A stretch of DNA of 64,000 bases from an uncultured Flavobacteriales bacterium (lineage in GTDB: Bacteria; Bacteroidota; Bacteroidia; Flavobacteriales; Crocinitomicaceae). The stretch is taken from the NCBI GenBank assembly GCA_946479285.1, contig CAMLFH010000004.1, positions 186,001 to 250,000 of the forward strand, read 5' to 3'. How positions within the stretch are numbered: the stretch's first letter is position 1; each line of letters starts with the position of its first letter. The notes below the pieces were generated by a model that did not search any database, was not told the origin of the DNA, and worked only from the letters and a program-made list of their open reading frames with translations. Below are positions 34,607 to 44,745 of the stretch, piece after piece. A program made the position numbers and the translations under genes.

Positions 34607-34936
34607 TTTTTGTTGATTTTAATTGTTATTACTGTTTGAACTATATCCCAATAACAATTTGATTTCTTCCAAAGGGACACTTAAAAATAAACTTTTTTAA
34701 CTGGTCGATAAAAAAGTGGAGCGTTCTTCTGATGTATGAGTATTATTCATTTAATCTCCTCCATGCGTTTAAATTTCATGATGAAAGGCCCTCAATCATC
34801 CGAATCCAGCAAATGAAGTTCTTTCTCAGATAGAAAGAGTACTTCATGCCCTTCTATCCAGAATCTATCTCCATCCTTATCCAGGCATTTTTTAGGTAGG
34901 TGTTGTAAAGTGTATTCCTTCTAAAAACGAAATTAC
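34607..34936. other. Gap upstream of the DGPF/sigma unit
   Basis: 330 bp with no convincing gene. The left end holds a 10-bp inverted repeat, AATTGTTATT (34621-34630) and AATAACAATT (34650-34659), with 19 nt between the arms, 15 bp before the DGPF start codon. This is a possible operator or sigma-dependent promoter region. No TAnnTTTG box was seen there. Confidence 0.4.
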
Positions 34937-36067
34937 CTATTTGCCTAAATCCGCTTTAATTTTATCTACCCATTCAATTGCTTCCTTATTTCCGGGATGA
35001 CAAGCCAGATTATACTGAGCAATTGCATACGCTTTTTCTTTTTGCTTCTTGTATTCAAAAAGATACCATATCAATACGGAATTTTCCGGTGGGATAACTG
35101 TATATCCAAGATTGTCAGAAATCCTCTGATGATAGTCTTTTAATAATTTCAGAGCAGGTTCGGGAGGTGTTTCCGGATCCAGAAGCTCATTCAGACAGGT
35201 CATTTTATACCAATTAAACAAAAAGCTTATTCCCTCATAAGTCACGAGTTGTGTTAAACTTTGATGCGATTCATCCGGATGAAATTTCCAGACAAACTGC
35301 TTAGCATTCGCAGTATTCTTGTTCATCATTGTTTCGGAGAATTCCATTATTCTGCGCATATGATTTGAATAGCCGGTTGTATCTTTTTTAATACTTGCTG
35401 TGTCTTGCGGCATTTTATAAGGCATTGTCTGCCCCATTCCTATATACATTCTGTTCTTTCCTAACTTGAATTTATCTATATCCTTTCTTGCACGTTCATA
35501 CCATTTATTTTTATCGTGTCCCAAACTTGGGTCAATTGCTAAGTATGCATTGAATAAGTTGCTGTAATAAATAGCTGTATGTACAACCCGCAATCCTGCA
35601 ATGGAATGCCCGATTAATACTCTATAAGGCTCGGTTGGATAGTTCTTATCTATATAAGGCAATAGTTCGTCTTTTAGAAACAGCCCAAATGAATCCTTTT
35701 CAAAAGTTGGATAGAAATCCCTGATTCGATCTGTATTCATAAGACCTACAATAATCATTGGAGGGCATTGCTCATTGCCAATATTGGTGCTGAACCTGTC
35801 CACCATCCCCACAGTAGAGAAAAAATGGTCCTCTCCGTCCAATAATATTACAACCGGAAATTTTTCAGTTGAAATTCCGGGTCGGAAAGAACTTGGTACG
35901 CTCACCCAAAATTCTCTTTTTTCTTTTAGCGCTGTCGAAAACAAACTGTCCCTTTTACCAATGGTAATTGCAGTGTTTAAGCTTTGCGCATGACTATCAC
36001 TAACCCTCAAAAATAAAGTAAGTGATAGAACAAGGACCGTTTTAAAAAGGAAAGGAAAATTGTTCAT
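34937..36067 (-). CDS. Exported alpha/beta-hydrolase (esterase, Fes/IroE-like)
   Basis: 376 residues. A signal peptide (1-28, SDSHAQ) precedes an esterase D-type alpha/beta hydrolase domain: FPVVILLDGEDHFF near 70-83, YRVLIGHSIAGLRV with the nucleophile Ser in GHSIAG (near 155), and a catalytic His probably in HPDESHQS near 268-275. A short helical region (about 300-376) ends the protein. Relatives cleave ferric siderophores or acyl esters; substrate unknown. Predicted in the periplasm. Confidence 0.85.
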   Translation of the reverse strand: MNNFPFLFKTVLVLSLTLFLRVSDSHAQSLNTAITIGKRDSLFSTALKEKREFWVSVPSSFRPGISTEKFPVVILLDGEDHFFSTVGMVDRFSTNIGNEQCPPMIIVGLMNTDRIRDFYPTFEKDSFGLFLKDELLPYIDKNYPTEPYRVLIGHSIAGLRVVHTAIYYSNLFNAYLAIDPSLGHDKNKWYERARKDIDKFKLGKNRMYIGMGQTMPYKMPQDTASIKKDTTGYSNHMRRIMEFSETMMNKNTANAKQFVWKFHPDESHQSLTQLVTYEGISFLFNWYKMTCLNELLDPETPPEPALKLLKDYHQRISDNLGYTVIPPENSVLIWYLFEYKKQKEKAYAIAQYNLACHPGNKEAIEWVDKIKADLGK

Positions 36068-36292
36068 TTTATCAAAAAGTATAAGTTGGCTAAAAATAGA
36101 ACATTTGACTTACTTGTTTATTGTCGAAAAAAATCAAGTTTTGGTATCCATTCAGACTTATAAACAAAGCCAAGCTCTCACTCTGAGGGCTGCATATTAA
36201 AAACGGAACATTTAAGTGGAGGGTTCAAAGCACTGTCTGCGCAATAACTCATGATTTAGGTTTAAATGAAGAACATAAACGTCCGGGTGAAT

Positions 36293-36324
36293 AAAACCCC
36301 GATCCTGCATACACAAAACCGGGG
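36293..36324 (-). terminator. Terminator of the T9SS protein gene
   Basis: On the minus strand CCCCG and CGGGG pair around an 18-nt loop and TTTTA follows, 23 bp after the stop codon of the 1254-residue protein. The stem is short, so the call is moderate. Confidence 0.45.
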
Positions 36325-36346
36325 CCTTCTTCCTATAATTTCATCT

Positions 36347-39300
36347 TTACTTTTCCAATACAATCGGAACAGTCTGATGCGCATTTGCAGTCATTACTTT
36401 AACGGTATATGCTCCATTTGCCAGGTCTGAAATATTTATCTTCACACTCGTGTTTTTGGAATCTTTCATTTCCCGCACGATCCTACCTTTGCTATCATAA
36501 ATAATTATATGTTCAATTACCAACTTTCCTGCGTCAACCGTAAACAATCCGTTTGATGGATTCGGATAAATGGAAACAAATGATAATTCGCTTTCCTTAA
36601 TTCCCATACAATCATCTACTTGTACATCAATCGATGCAGTTCCGGAACAACTATTTCCATCTGTAACTGAATAAGTAAGTGTAGTTACACCTGTTCCGGC
36701 AATGGCCGGACTGAATTGCCCACCACTTACACCGTTTCCGCTATAAGTTCCTCCTGCAGGAGTCCCCTGAGTAAGTGAGAAAGCGGCATCATCCTGGCAA
36801 AGATCTGTGATCGCCGCAAATGTAACAACCGGATTCGGGTTAATAACTACTGTCATCCCTGCGGAAGCAGCTGATGAACATGTCCCGTTTGAAGCAGTTA
36901 CAGTATAGGTTCCTGCAGTTGAAACTGTTATTGAAGGGGTAGTTTCCCCATTTGACCAGGTATTACCGGTTGCAGCGGATGATGTTAATGTTACACTGTT
37001 ACCTTCACAGAAAGTTGTTGGTCCTCCTGCCGTAATGGTTGGCGCTGCAGGTGTTCCGGTCACAATTACATCATGTGTTACAATTCCGCCTCCATTAACA
37101 GTTAGTGTAATTGTTTTTGTTCCAGCTGAAGAATAAGAAACCGTATGAGGGCCTATACCCGTTGCTGTGGCTGGTGAGGCTCCTGATCCAAAATCCCAGT
37201 CCCATGACGTAACAACTCCAACAGAAGCATCTGTTACCGTTATACTTTCTCCTGTACACACCGCTGCAGGCGCTGCTCCGAAATTGGGTCCCGGAGGTGC
37301 AAGAACTCCTGTCAGATTAATATTATCAATATAGATGTTTTGTCCGAAATGACCTCTGTTTTGAAAACTGATCATCACATTCTGGTTGCCTATGTATGGA
37401 CTTAAGTCTATCGTTTCCGTACGCCATTGAGAAGATGTAGGCACAAATCCATTTGGAGTATAATCTCCCGGAACTGTTGATAAAGTATTCCCTCCTTTAT
37501 AGTAAACCGTAGTAAACGTTGCACCACAATCTGTTGAAACAAGCACCGCTAAGGAATCTGAATTAGCAGATGAATACCTTCTGAATGCCACATCAAAAGT
37601 TAAGGTTGCATTTGACATTCCTGAGAAATCGTAAGTGCTGCTTCTCATTTCATCGCGATTTCCATTGTAATGATCATAGTTGCGGTACTGCATACTTTGT
37701 GTGGATCCCTGGGATCCGACAACTGCGTTACGTTCCCATTGCTCTGAAACATTTGCTACATTGACCTGGCTCCAACTCATTGGCGGAAACGCTGCGGAAA
37801 TAAATCCTTCTGTTAATGGCAAAGCAAGCTGCGTGTTCACCTGGACAAATACAGCAATTGTTCTTGTGGATGTATTATTCAGTGCATCGGTTGCAGTTAA
37901 TGTAACGTTATAAGTTCCGGTAACCGGATAGGTGACATTTACACTTGCTGCCGTTGATGTGGAAGGTGTTCCTCCCTGGAAATTCCAGGAATAAGTAATC
38001 GGAGTATTCACAGCTCCAACACATCCCTGCGTGTAAAGTACCGAAGAATTATCACAATCTATTACACTATCTCCAACCACAATGTTTGCGCTAAATGGTC
38101 GCAGGTTATCGAACCCGCTTTCCCAAATGGCCCTGCCAAAACTAGCGTATCGGATTCTGGACTGATTGGTTCCGTCATCATACATAGAAAATTCTGTCGG
38201 AGATCTTCGCGAAGGCAGATTTGTACTGTAATTAGTCCAGGTTACTGCACCGGCTTTTTTGTAATAAACGGCATTATTTGTTGCTATAAACACCAGTTCT
38301 TCCGTTCCACCGAATTGTTCTGCCAAAATACGTCTGTGGTTCACATTCGGAAGGTTGTAGGTTACATTGGTCCAGGTTGCCCCCGCATCCGCAGATCTGT
38401 AAACAGCGTTGTTTTCTGACACATAAACGATATCCGCATTATTGGCTATGGCAGCAACACTTCCAAGTGAACTTGCCGATCCCGGTGGAGTTCGCAAAAC
38501 AAATGTCGGACTAGCAGCCAAGGCATTGGATGATACATAGATATCTCCATTTGAAACCAATACATACAATCGGTTCGGGTCGGCAATACTACTGTGAATA
38601 TCTACGATTGTTTGATTGAACGTCGATATTTGAGTCCAGGTTGGTGTTCCGGCAGTCAAATCAGTGGTCCGATAAACATTTGTTACCCCGACAAATCCTA
38701 AATTGACATTGGTGCGATTAAATCCAAATGCGTTCCAGTTAGTTGTTGGAAGACCATATCCTCCTGTAGCTCCTGTGTGATTGAGCTGCCTGTCTGTCCC
38801 ATCAAAATAAATGTTCCCATTGTAGTCACATTGTCGCTTTGCGTAATCATCTCCGCCTCCGGTTGTGAACCACCCATTGGAATTGGCAATAACACGACCG
38901 TTATCCTGCGTTCCGATGGAAATGAAATTTTTGTCGACCTGGCTGCCAATTCCACATTTGTTACCGATTTCATAAGCATAAAGACCGTTACTTGTTGGAG
39001 TCCAATTATTACCTCCATCAGTACTCAACCAAACACCGCCATCGTTCATGCTATACAATTTGTTTCTATTGAATGGTGCTTGCTGAATTTGGTGCATATC
39101 CGTATGACATTTTTCCCACCAATGGGTTAGCAATGTCCATGTAACTCCACTATTTGCAGAATACCAGGTACAATGTGACTGTACCCATATTTTAGAGGGA
39201 TCCACCAAATCTACCGTAATGGTGTGATTGTAATTTCCCTGACCACCTTCGGTTACATCGTCATCGTAAAAAGTAATATACGGACTTCCCTCCGGTTTTT

Positions 39301-40111
39301 GGGTCGTAAAAGTCAAACCAGCATCCATTGATTTAAGGATAATACCTCCTCCCCCAATTACTGATAAGTATACGATGTTCGGATCTGCTGGAGTAACACC
39401 AATACGTGAGCCCGACTGTATGTTTGCTGTTGAAGCAATCACTCCGCTGGTTATTTGAGTCCACGAAGTTCCAAAGTTTGTTGATCTGTAAAAACGCGGG
39501 ACATCTTCTTCCGTGCATGCGTAGACAATTTGAGAATTTGTTGCTGTATTGACCTTCATGTCTGTAAATGGAATAGTTGTAGCGGTAGATGCCGTCCAGT
39601 TATTTCCACCATCTACAGACTTATAAATTCCTTTATTGGTAGCTGCAATGTATTCCTGAGAATTCGTTGAGTTTTGAATGATTTCAATAACCAAACAGTT
39701 TGTCAAACTAGTAGCAGTAAACGTTGCGCCACCATCATTAGATTTTCTTAATCCGGCAGAACTATTGGAATAATAATTGGCATCTCCTGTTCCCAAAAGT
39801 AAGTGCTGATTATTGGTATAATCAATACAAATCGAAGCACAGTTATTCGTTAGTACATCCGTTCCTAGTGCCACGGTCCAGTTAGCTCCCTGATCGTTTG
39901 AGAAGAATAATCCGCCTTCACCGGTAACGGCATAGTATTTATTGGTGTCGGTAGCATGAAATTTCATTTGACTGATTCTGCTGAAACCGTGTATTTGTCC
40001 TGAATTGTTCGTCGGGAAATTCGTTCCGCCGGGAACCGGTGTCCAGTTTGCTAATTGCGCATGAGAGCAGATACTCCACAGCAGTGCGCAGATAAGTAGT
40101 ATTTTTTTCAT
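36347..40111 (-). CDS. Large T9SS-secreted multidomain protein (BNR/VPS10-like, PKD)
   Basis: 1254 residues. A signal peptide (1-18) is followed by a BNR/sortilin-like propeller (about 20-660) with many 'SxDxGxxW' Asp-box repeats (STDGGNNWT, SADAGATWT, SNDQGANWT). Then come a PKD domain (about 670-760, TYNVTLTATDA), a jelly-roll/MAM-like region with WERN and CGATFTTVYY (774-930), a second PKD (940-1017), two Ig/SprB-like repeats (1018-1170) and a T9SS sorting domain (VSIYPNPSNGLF, about 1180-1254). It may be an adhesin or surface glycosidase-like protein; no catalytic residues could be assigned. It is 6 bp behind a small exported protein. Confidence 0.88.
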   Translation of the reverse strand: MKKILLICALLWSICSHAQLANWTPVPGGTNFPTNNSGQIHGFSRISQMKFHATDTNKYYAVTGEGGLFFSNDQGANWTVALGTDVLTNNCASICIDYTNNQHLLLGTGDANYYSNSSAGLRKSNDGGATFTATSLTNCLVIEIIQNSTNSQEYIAATNKGIYKSVDGGNNWTASTATTIPFTDMKVNTATNSQIVYACTEEDVPRFYRSTNFGTSWTQITSGVIASTANIQSGSRIGVTPADPNIVYLSVIGGGGIILKSMDAGLTFTTQKPEGSPYITFYDDDVTEGGQGNYNHTITVDLVDPSKIWVQSHCTWYSANSGVTWTLLTHWWEKCHTDMHQIQQAPFNRNKLYSMNDGGVWLSTDGGNNWTPTSNGLYAYEIGNKCGIGSQVDKNFISIGTQDNGRVIANSNGWFTTGGGDDYAKRQCDYNGNIYFDGTDRQLNHTGATGGYGLPTTNWNAFGFNRTNVNLGFVGVTNVYRTTDLTAGTPTWTQISTFNQTIVDIHSSIADPNRLYVLVSNGDIYVSSNALAASPTFVLRTPPGSASSLGSVAAIANNADIVYVSENNAVYRSADAGATWTNVTYNLPNVNHRRILAEQFGGTEELVFIATNNAVYYKKAGAVTWTNYSTNLPSRRSPTEFSMYDDGTNQSRIRYASFGRAIWESGFDNLRPFSANIVVGDSVIDCDNSSVLYTQGCVGAVNTPITYSWNFQGGTPSTSTAASVNVTYPVTGTYNVTLTATDALNNTSTRTIAVFVQVNTQLALPLTEGFISAAFPPMSWSQVNVANVSEQWERNAVVGSQGSTQSMQYRNYDHYNGNRDEMRSSTYDFSGMSNATLTFDVAFRRYSSANSDSLAVLVSTDCGATFTTVYYKGGNTLSTVPGDYTPNGFVPTSSQWRTETIDLSPYIGNQNVMISFQNRGHFGQNIYIDNINLTGVLAPPGPNFGAAPAAVCTGESITVTDASVGVVTSWDWDFGSGASPATATGIGPHTVSYSSAGTKTITLTVNGGGIVTHDVIVTGTPAAPTITAGGPTTFCEGNSVTLTSSAATGNTWSNGETTPSITVSTAGTYTVTASNGTCSSAASAGMTVVINPNPVVTFAAITDLCQDDAAFSLTQGTPAGGTYSGNGVSGGQFSPAIAGTGVTTLTYSVTDGNSCSGTASIDVQVDDCMGIKESELSFVSIYPNPSNGLFTVDAGKLVIEHIIIYDSKGRIVREMKDSKNTSVKINISDLANGAYTVKVMTANAHQTVPIVLEK

Positions 40112-40117
40112 CGGAAA

Positions 40118-40642
40118 TTACTTTTTGGGAGTATTGAGTTCTTCTATTTTTTTTCGTTCTTCGGATTGAGCATCAATTATTTTCTGCTGTTCCTCTGGAG
40201 AAACAATACTTCCATCCTCACGAACCCAGGGTTTAACGGCTTTCATCCAACCTTTAAATGCACGAACCTGCGAAGCATAAAGCATTGTTTCGTCCGGTTT
40301 CCCTTTTCGTTTTCTCTTTTTTTCTTTGCGGGCATGTTCCCGTTTACGCTCCTCCTCCGATTCTTCGTCCTGTTCTAAGCCTACTTCTCTTTCGAAGGTA
40401 TCCAATTCATGATTTTCAAAGGGTTCTTCAGGTAATATCCGGCTCTTCCAATATTCCCTGAAGGCTCTAATGGTTTGATAGTAGTTCGCATTCGGATCAT
40501 TCATCATTTCAATCCAAATCGGTTCTTTCCGAAATTGTCTTGGTTTGTATTTCTTCGCCGGTTCTTGGGCCAGACTGGTGACGTTGATACAAATCATGAG
40601 CAGGAATGTAAGTAGTATCCCAATTTGCCGTTTGCCTTTCAT
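40118..40642 (-). CDS. Small exported charged protein, partner of the T9SS protein
   Basis: 174 residues. A signal peptide (1-25, VTSLAQ) precedes a highly charged mature part with a Glu/Arg/Lys run at about 93-117. No known domain. It lies 6 bp upstream of the 1254-residue protein on the same strand, so the two are almost certainly cotranscribed. Confidence 0.7.
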   Translation of the reverse strand: MKGKRQIGILLTFLLMICINVTSLAQEPAKKYKPRQFRKEPIWIEMMNDPNANYYQTIRAFREYWKSRILPEEPFENHELDTFEREVGLEQDEESEEERKREHARKEKKRKRKGKPDETMLYASQVRAFKGWMKAVKPWVREDGSIVSPEEQQKIIDAQSEERKKIEELNTPKK

Positions 40643-41117
40643 AAGTATTGCGTTTTTATTGGTTTATTCAATTGCTTTCTAAATGTCTAAAAAACAACAT
40701 TTTTTCGGACTGAAAGTTAATAAACTTCTTTTCTTGAAATTAAAAAACAACAATTGTATTAAAAAAGCACACATGTTGTATTTCCAACTTAACGTCCTAT
40801 TTTGTTTAGAATCCAGCCAATTGATTCTGGGTTCGTTTTTCTATCTGAAGAATCTCCAATAAACCAATAATCACCGCATACAACCGACCTGTCAAATAAA
40901 ACCATCTCGTTTTTTTTCGTATCCATGAATGCAGGAAGAATGGTCAATTTCCCTGTCAATGAGATAGATTCAATTAAATTTCAGGTTTTACTGTTTTGCT
41001 AAATCGATCTAGGATTCAAATAATGAAGTAGAAAATAACTCTTTAACTGCTAAACTAGGTCGTCAAAAAAAATCCCCATCGATTCAAGTATGCTGTTTAC
41101 TGTACACTAAAATCAGC
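40643..41117. other. Gap with no gene seen
   Basis: 475 bp, very AT-rich, between the small exported protein (start at 40642) and the TauE/SafE gene (stop at 41118). I see no frame, RNA gene or strong hairpin here. Confidence 0.4.
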
Positions 41118-41897
41118 TCACAAAATTCCAGTCATTAAAAGAATGGAAAACACTAAAAGCACGATTGCAACGAAGTTTTGAAGAAACCCGATTGTTACTT
41201 TTTTCAACAGCTTGTTTCCCGCATACGCTCCTAAAAAAGCAGATAAAACAGCCAGGGATAAGAGTACGTAATCCAGTTTATCATGCTGTTTTAAAATATC
41301 CGATGAATAAATCCCTAAACGGGAAATATCAATTAAAAGAGCGATCACTACCCCTGTTGCAACAAACTGCTCTTTTGACAAACCTGCTCGTATCAGAAAT
41401 GCCGTTCTCAGCGCCCCCTGGTTTCCGGACAATCCACCGAAAAAACCGCTCAAGAATCCACCCAGGGGAATATACTTTTTATTAAACTCCAACTTTGATA
41501 AGTTGGGTATGATATCAAAAAGCGCAAAAAAACAAAGCAATCCCCCAATTACGAGTTTCGTAATTGTAATACTAGCGGTAAAATGGAATATGGAATACAC
41601 GTATAATGGCTCTATACCGGATATGAAGGTCAAAACGGATGCACCGATAAATGCAGATACAATTGCCGGAATACCAAATTTTAATACCATAATCCGGTTT
41701 GCATTTTTGCCTACTAAATACCCTTTAAATACATTATTGAGAAAGTGTACAATGGCAGTTAATGAAATAGCCAGTTCCAGAGGAAAGAAAAGAGCGAATA
41801 TGGGAACCAAAATAGTTCCGAGACCAAAGCCTGAAAAAAATGTTAGTCCGGAACCAAGTAATGAAAAAAAGCAAATTGTAATATACTCAACCACCAT
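41118..41897 (-). CDS. TauE/SafE-family sulfite/organosulfonate exporter
   Basis: 259 residues with about eight hydrophobic helices. The N-terminal half repeats the family pattern FFSGFGLGTILVPIFALF, and the second copy reads GFLSGFFGGLSGNQGALRTAF. Members export sulfite, sulfoacetate or other small organic acids; the substrate is not identifiable. It stands alone and is divergent from the TonB receptor. Confidence 0.9.
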   Translation of the reverse strand: MVVEYITICFFSLLGSGLTFFSGFGLGTILVPIFALFFPLELAISLTAIVHFLNNVFKGYLVGKNANRIMVLKFGIPAIVSAFIGASVLTFISGIEPLYVYSIFHFTASITITKLVIGGLLCFFALFDIIPNLSKLEFNKKYIPLGGFLSGFFGGLSGNQGALRTAFLIRAGLSKEQFVATGVVIALLIDISRLGIYSSDILKQHDKLDYVLLSLAVLSAFLGAYAGNKLLKKVTIGFLQNFVAIVLLVFSILLMTGIL

Positions 41898-42138
41898 AAT
41901 TAGCTATTACTGAGTCGTAGAATAAGTTGCGTAAATAAACGCAAAAATATCCTAAAATGAGGTTTAAAATTACCTGCAATAAATCTATTTTATATGCTTG
42001 AAGCTTCTTTATAGGTTCAAATCCAAGAATGGGACACTATTTTGTGGGTATTTTGTTTGACAATGTTAAAAAAACAGATTACTTAGCACTCAAATTGTTA
42101 ATTATTGCTATAAGACCCTTGTTTTCAAAACCCTCATC

Positions 42139-44556
42139 ATGCATAAAATCAACGTATTATTAATATTTACAGCCTGTATCTCCTTAGCACATGCTCAAAA
42201 ACTTCAAATTGTGGATGATTATACGAAGCAGCCAATTGTCAATGCTGTTGTAGTTCAAAATCAAAAAACATACACATCAAATGCTGTCGGATTAATGGAT
42301 TTAACAGGAATAAATGTTCCGGCTGAAATCATGCTTGAGCATCCCAATTATACTAGTAGGGTTATCCAAATCTCCAATAATGAATTGACAGTTGTTTCCT
42401 TACTGGAAAAAACCATTGATTTGGATGAAGTAACCGTTTCATCAAGTCGATTTTTAGAAAAGAAATCGGATGTTCCGAAACGAATTGAAATAATCAGAAG
42501 TTCGGAGTTGCAGCGAATGAATCAAAGCAACAGTGCCGATGTACTGGCAGCTAGCGGCGCGGTTTTCGTTCAAAAATCCCAATTGGGTGGTGGTTCACCG
42601 GTAATCAGAGGCTTTGAAACCAATAAAGTACTTCTTGTGGTTGATGGTGTTCCATTGAATAATGCCATTTACAGGGGTGGCCATCTTCAGAATGTACTGA
42701 CAATTGATCCGGCATCTTTAGAAAGCGTAGAAATTGTTTATGGACCTGGTTCCGTTGTATACGGATCAGATGCCTTAGGAGGTGTGATGCATTTTCATAC
42801 CATGAAACCCCAATTCTCTGAAACGGATTCCATACTGATCAAAACGAATTCATACGCACGGTATTTTTCAGCCGCAAACGGTTTTTCCGGACATGCGTCT
42901 TTAAACCTGGGCTGGAAACGCTGGTCTACTTTTACAAGCTTTACGTATTCCCATTTTGGTGACTTAACCCAGGGAAGGGTAAGAAACAGTAAATATCCCG
43001 ATTTTGGCGAAAGAACATTCCATGTTGAACGAATCAATGATGCCGATTCTATGGTGACTAATCCAAACAAAAATAAACAGGTTGGATCAGCATACTCGCA
43101 ATACGACATCATTCAAAAAATTGCATTTAAACAGAACGATCACATCGTTCATGCCCTCAACATGCAGCTTTCAAATTCTTCTGACATCGATCGGTACGAC
43201 AGACTTACTCAGACAAAAAATGGACTTCCCCGCTTTTCAGAGTGGTATTACGGACCTCAATTCAGAGCTTTAGTCGGTTATGATTTATCGATCACCAAAA
43301 AAAGGATACTGTATGACCAGGTGAAATTGAATCTTTCTCAGCAATGGATTGAAGAAAGCCGCCATGACAGAGCCTATCAATCCGATTTTTTAAATCATCG
43401 AACTGAAAAAGTATTGGTTAGTACGCTTCTTTTTGATTTGGAAAAAAAAGTGGGAAAACATGAAATCAGGTATGGATTATTTGCTAAATATGATCAGGTT
43501 CAATCGACTGCAAATAAGCAAAACATTCTGGTTGATACAGTAAGTTCTTTGGATACCCGTTATCCCGATGGAGGATCTTCTATGCTTACAGGAGCTATTT
43601 ACTTAACAGATGCCATTGAGATTTCGGACAAGATTATTTTAAGCGGTGGAATCCGGGCCAATTACGTTAATCTTAAAGCCAAATTTAATGATCGGACATT
43701 TTACCCTTTTCCATACAATGAGGCAAAGCAAAATAACAGTGCTTTGAATGGAAATATCGGAATCATTCTTCAACCTGTAAAGAGTATCCACATTTCACTG
43801 AATGGATCAACCGGATTCAGAGCTCCCAATGTGGATGATCTGGCAAAAGTTTTTGAATCGGTAGTGGAAACGAGCAATACTCCCGGGAAATTGGTGGTTC
43901 CAAACACAAACTTAAAGCCTGAAAATGTATACACTGCGGAATTAGGTATAAGTTATCGGTATAAGGACCATATCCAGGTGTCGGCTCTGGGTTATTATTC
44001 CAGAATAGAAAACGTCATTGCCATACTCCCAACTACTCTGAACGGTTCTGATACTGCGTTTTACAATGACAACTATGTAGATGTTTATGCTGCTCAAAAT
44101 GCAAATTACGGGATTGTATATGGTGCTGAAGGAAGTGTTAAAGCTCAATTTCTGAAACATTGGGTTTTGGGTTCTTCCATAAACTATACGCACGGGCGGG
44201 TTTATGTGGAAGGTGAAGAAAAACCACTGGACCATATACCACCGGTATACGGAAAAACATCCCTTCAATTTACCTGGAAAAAACTTCAAACTGAATTTTT
44301 CACTCAATACTCCGGTTGGAAAAAATTAGCGGATTATTCAGATAGCGGAGAAGATAATCTGGCCTATGCAACAGCAGATGGAATGCCTGCCTGGGTTACT
44401 TACAACTTAAGAATCGGGTATCAATTTAGTTCTAAACTGTCTGCGCAAGTTGCTTGTGAAAATATATTGGACAAGAATTACAGAACTTTTTCATCAAACA
44501 TTAGTTCTCCGGGAAGAAACTTCATTCTGACACTTCGATTAAATACTTTTAACTAA
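42139..44556 (+). CDS. TonB-dependent outer-membrane receptor
   Basis: 805 residues. A signal peptide (1-20), a carboxypeptidase-regulatory-like domain (about 20-95), a plug (about 115-225, with VIRGFETNKVLLVVDGVPLN and VEIVYGPGSVVYGSDALGG) and a 22-strand barrel ending GRNFILTLRLNTFN. The pattern fits heme, siderophore or vitamin receptors; no substrate-specific motif such as FRAP/NPNL was found. No SusD follows, so glycan uptake is unlikely. It ends 17 bp before the first module of the right-hand array. Confidence 0.88.
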   Translation: MHKINVLLIFTACISLAHAQKLQIVDDYTKQPIVNAVVVQNQKTYTSNAVGLMDLTGINVPAEIMLEHPNYTSRVIQISNNELTVVSLLEKTIDLDEVTVSSSRFLEKKSDVPKRIEIIRSSELQRMNQSNSADVLAASGAVFVQKSQLGGGSPVIRGFETNKVLLVVDGVPLNNAIYRGGHLQNVLTIDPASLESVEIVYGPGSVVYGSDALGGVMHFHTMKPQFSETDSILIKTNSYARYFSAANGFSGHASLNLGWKRWSTFTSFTYSHFGDLTQGRVRNSKYPDFGERTFHVERINDADSMVTNPNKNKQVGSAYSQYDIIQKIAFKQNDHIVHALNMQLSNSSDIDRYDRLTQTKNGLPRFSEWYYGPQFRALVGYDLSITKKRILYDQVKLNLSQQWIEESRHDRAYQSDFLNHRTEKVLVSTLLFDLEKKVGKHEIRYGLFAKYDQVQSTANKQNILVDTVSSLDTRYPDGGSSMLTGAIYLTDAIEISDKIILSGGIRANYVNLKAKFNDRTFYPFPYNEAKQNNSALNGNIGIILQPVKSIHISLNGSTGFRAPNVDDLAKVFESVVETSNTPGKLVVPNTNLKPENVYTAELGISYRYKDHIQVSALGYYSRIENVIAILPTTLNGSDTAFYNDNYVDVYAAQNANYGIVYGAEGSVKAQFLKHWVLGSSINYTHGRVYVEGEEKPLDHIPPVYGKTSLQFTWKKLQTEFFTQYSGWKKLADYSDSGEDNLAYATADGMPAWVTYNLRIGYQFSSKLSAQVACENILDKNYRTFSSNISSPGRNFILTLRLNTFN

Positions 44557-44575
44557 AAAGGCATGTTTTATTTTC

Positions 44576-44659
44576 GTTAGCGGAAAAACGTCAAACTTTT
44601 TAATGGACGATTTAGAACGAATTCTGCAACTTGAAACTATTGAAAAATTAGAAGTTTAA
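44576..44659 (+). repeat. Conserved frame remnant, copy 1
   Basis: A 28-codon stretch, encoding ...SNFLMDDLERILQLETI plus EKLEV and a stop, matching three other copies at 47951, 49206 and 50400. It is the copy with the most changes at its 5' end (CGTTAGCGG in place of CGTGACCTCAAGCGGGG) and starts 19 bp after the TonB receptor stop. Confidence 0.75.
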
Positions 44660-44745
44660 AAGAAATTCGACATCTAACGGTCAGGAAGTTTCCTTCCAAA
44701 AAAACGCACTTACTTAAAAGGTAGTAATTTTATGGAAAGATTTTA

